The notes below the pieces were generated by a model. That model ran no database searches. It was not told where the DNA came from and worked only from the letters and a program-made list of their open reading frames with translations. From Afipia sp. (GTDB taxonomy: Bacteria > Pseudomonadota > Alphaproteobacteria > Rhizobiales > Xanthobacteraceae), in contig JAUSAX010000101.1 in NCBI GenBank assembly GCA_030652315.1, forward strand, positions 1-64,000: a DNA stretch of 64,000 bases, written 5' to 3'. Positions 62,928-64,000 of the stretch are shown here, one piece after another. The position numbers and the translations under genes were made by a program. The first letter of the stretch is position 1; each line of letters opens with the position of its first letter.

Positions 62928-63866
62928 TCAGGCGATTCCCGACCGGCGGAACAGGCGAAAGACGCGCCCGTCCATCACCAGCAGCGCGCTCGCGATAACG
63001 AGCGCGCCAACGATCTCACGAGCTTCGATCCTCTCGTCCAGGAAAAAATAACCGAGTAGAATCGCGCTGACGGGAACAAGAAGCGTCACCAGCATCACGT
63101 TGCTCGCGCCGGAGCGCGTGACGATCTGAAAGAACAAAATAAACGCCAGCGCGGTGGAGAGTGACGCAATACCGAGTATGGCCAGCCATGTAACCAACCC
63201 CGGCATCTGCAACTGCCAGGGGCGATCGAAGATGCTCGCCAGAACGACCATCATCAGGCTCGCCGAGATCAGTTGAAACGTTGCGGCCCCGATGGGCGGA
63301 GTGCCGGCCAGCTTCCGCGTTGCCCACAGCGCGGAGAACCCGAAACTGATCGTGGCCCCAAGGCAGAGCGCGATGCCGATGCTCTGGTTCGAACTGATGT
63401 CAAAGTCATACCCTTTCAGGATGATGACGCCGCACAGGCCGAGCAGCACGCCCGCAACGCGCCTGAGGATGAGCTTCTCCTCCCCGAACGCCGCTGCGAC
63501 CAGAACGGTGAAAACCGGTGTCGTGGCATTCACGACTGCAGCCGTACCGCCCGGAATATAGGTCTGCGCCATGACGATCAGCGAAAACGGGATGACGTTG
63601 TTGATGAGCGCCATCACCGCAAAGGGGCGCCATCCCGCGGCACCGGCTGGAAACCGGACTCCATTGACCCAGAGCAGCGGCAGCAGGATCAACGTCGCAA
63701 TCGACAGCCGCAGGAATACCAGCGTCAGCGGCGGCAATTCCTTCAGCGCCACGCCGGTAAAGAAGAACGTGCCGCCCCAGAGAACCGACAGCAGAACAAG
63801 CCGCGACCAATCGCGCTCATCCATCCGCAGTTCAGTGTCGGGAAGTCTCTCTTGCACGATCGTCAT
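62928..63866 (-). CDS. EamA/DMT family transporter
   Basis: Ten TM pattern with two EamA repeats; start trimmed to MTIVQERLPD. Confidence 0.92.
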   Translation of the reverse strand: MTIVQERLPDTELRMDERDWSRLVLLSVLWGGTFFFTGVALKELPPLTLVFLRLSIATLILLPLLWVNGVRFPAGAAGWRPFAVMALINNVIPFSLIVMAQTYIPGGTAAVVNATTPVFTVLVAAAFGEEKLILRRVAGVLLGLCGVIILKGYDFDISSNQSIGIALCLGATISFGFSALWATRKLAGTPPIGAATFQLISASLMMVVLASIFDRPWQLQMPGLVTWLAILGIASLSTALAFILFFQIVTRSGASNVMLVTLLVPVSAILLGYFFLDERIEAREIVGALVIASALLVMDGRVFRLFRRSGIA

Positions 63867-64000
63867 GGCGCAAGGAATACGCGGCGCTCGGGCGCAAAAC
63901 CACCCGCTTCCCGGCAACCCGGTTCTGCGTCTGGAGCGTTTTCAAGCGAGGTGGACACCGGCTCGCGTAAAGAAAACGCGACACATCAAGGACTCTAGTC

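Overview
This is a 64 kb chromosomal window from a high-GC alphaproteobacterium. Gene content, operon order and repeat families suggest Bradyrhizobiaceae/Nitrobacteraceae, but that assignment is inference. The window runs through: a phenylacetate degradation cluster (paaK partial, tetR, paaZ, an EthD-like gene, a cytochrome P450 and paaI on +; paaX-paaABCDE on -); an aldehyde dehydrogenase; tRNA-Glu(TTC); an epmB-epmA/efp EF-P modification cluster; peptidoglycan enzymes; recJ, HAD, GNAT, glpX, hom and an aminotransferase; phaC; argC; parE; a caspase-like gene with an FAD monooxygenase; a DEAD-box helicase; a GGDEF protein; a TfoX-like protein; a complete suf operon; a GST; anmK; tyrS; an AsmA-like protein; a peroxiredoxin; an M23 peptidase; and a DMT transporter. 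No CRISPR array, rRNA, prophage or complete IS element was seen. Most of the window is ordinary core genome. The observations most worth follow-up are: (i) a P450/EthD pair inside the paa cluster; (ii) two perfect 6-2-6 palindromes bracketing a promoter upstream of a 44-aa small ORF that overlaps a GST start codon; (iii) twin CTAG-bounded palindromes around the GNAT/HAD pair, and a window-wide coincidence between dispersed palindromes and stop codons; (iv) a nested hairpin repeat directly against the tfoX-like start codon; (v) histone-H1-like basic tails on two unrelated proteins, a TfoX-like protein and a single-cysteine peroxiredoxin; (vi) a secreted caspase-like protein apparently co-transcribed with an FAD monooxygenase; (vii) a 49-aa membrane micro-ORF with a strong SD that the ORF track missed. 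I did not find a clear-cut new defence or biosynthetic system.
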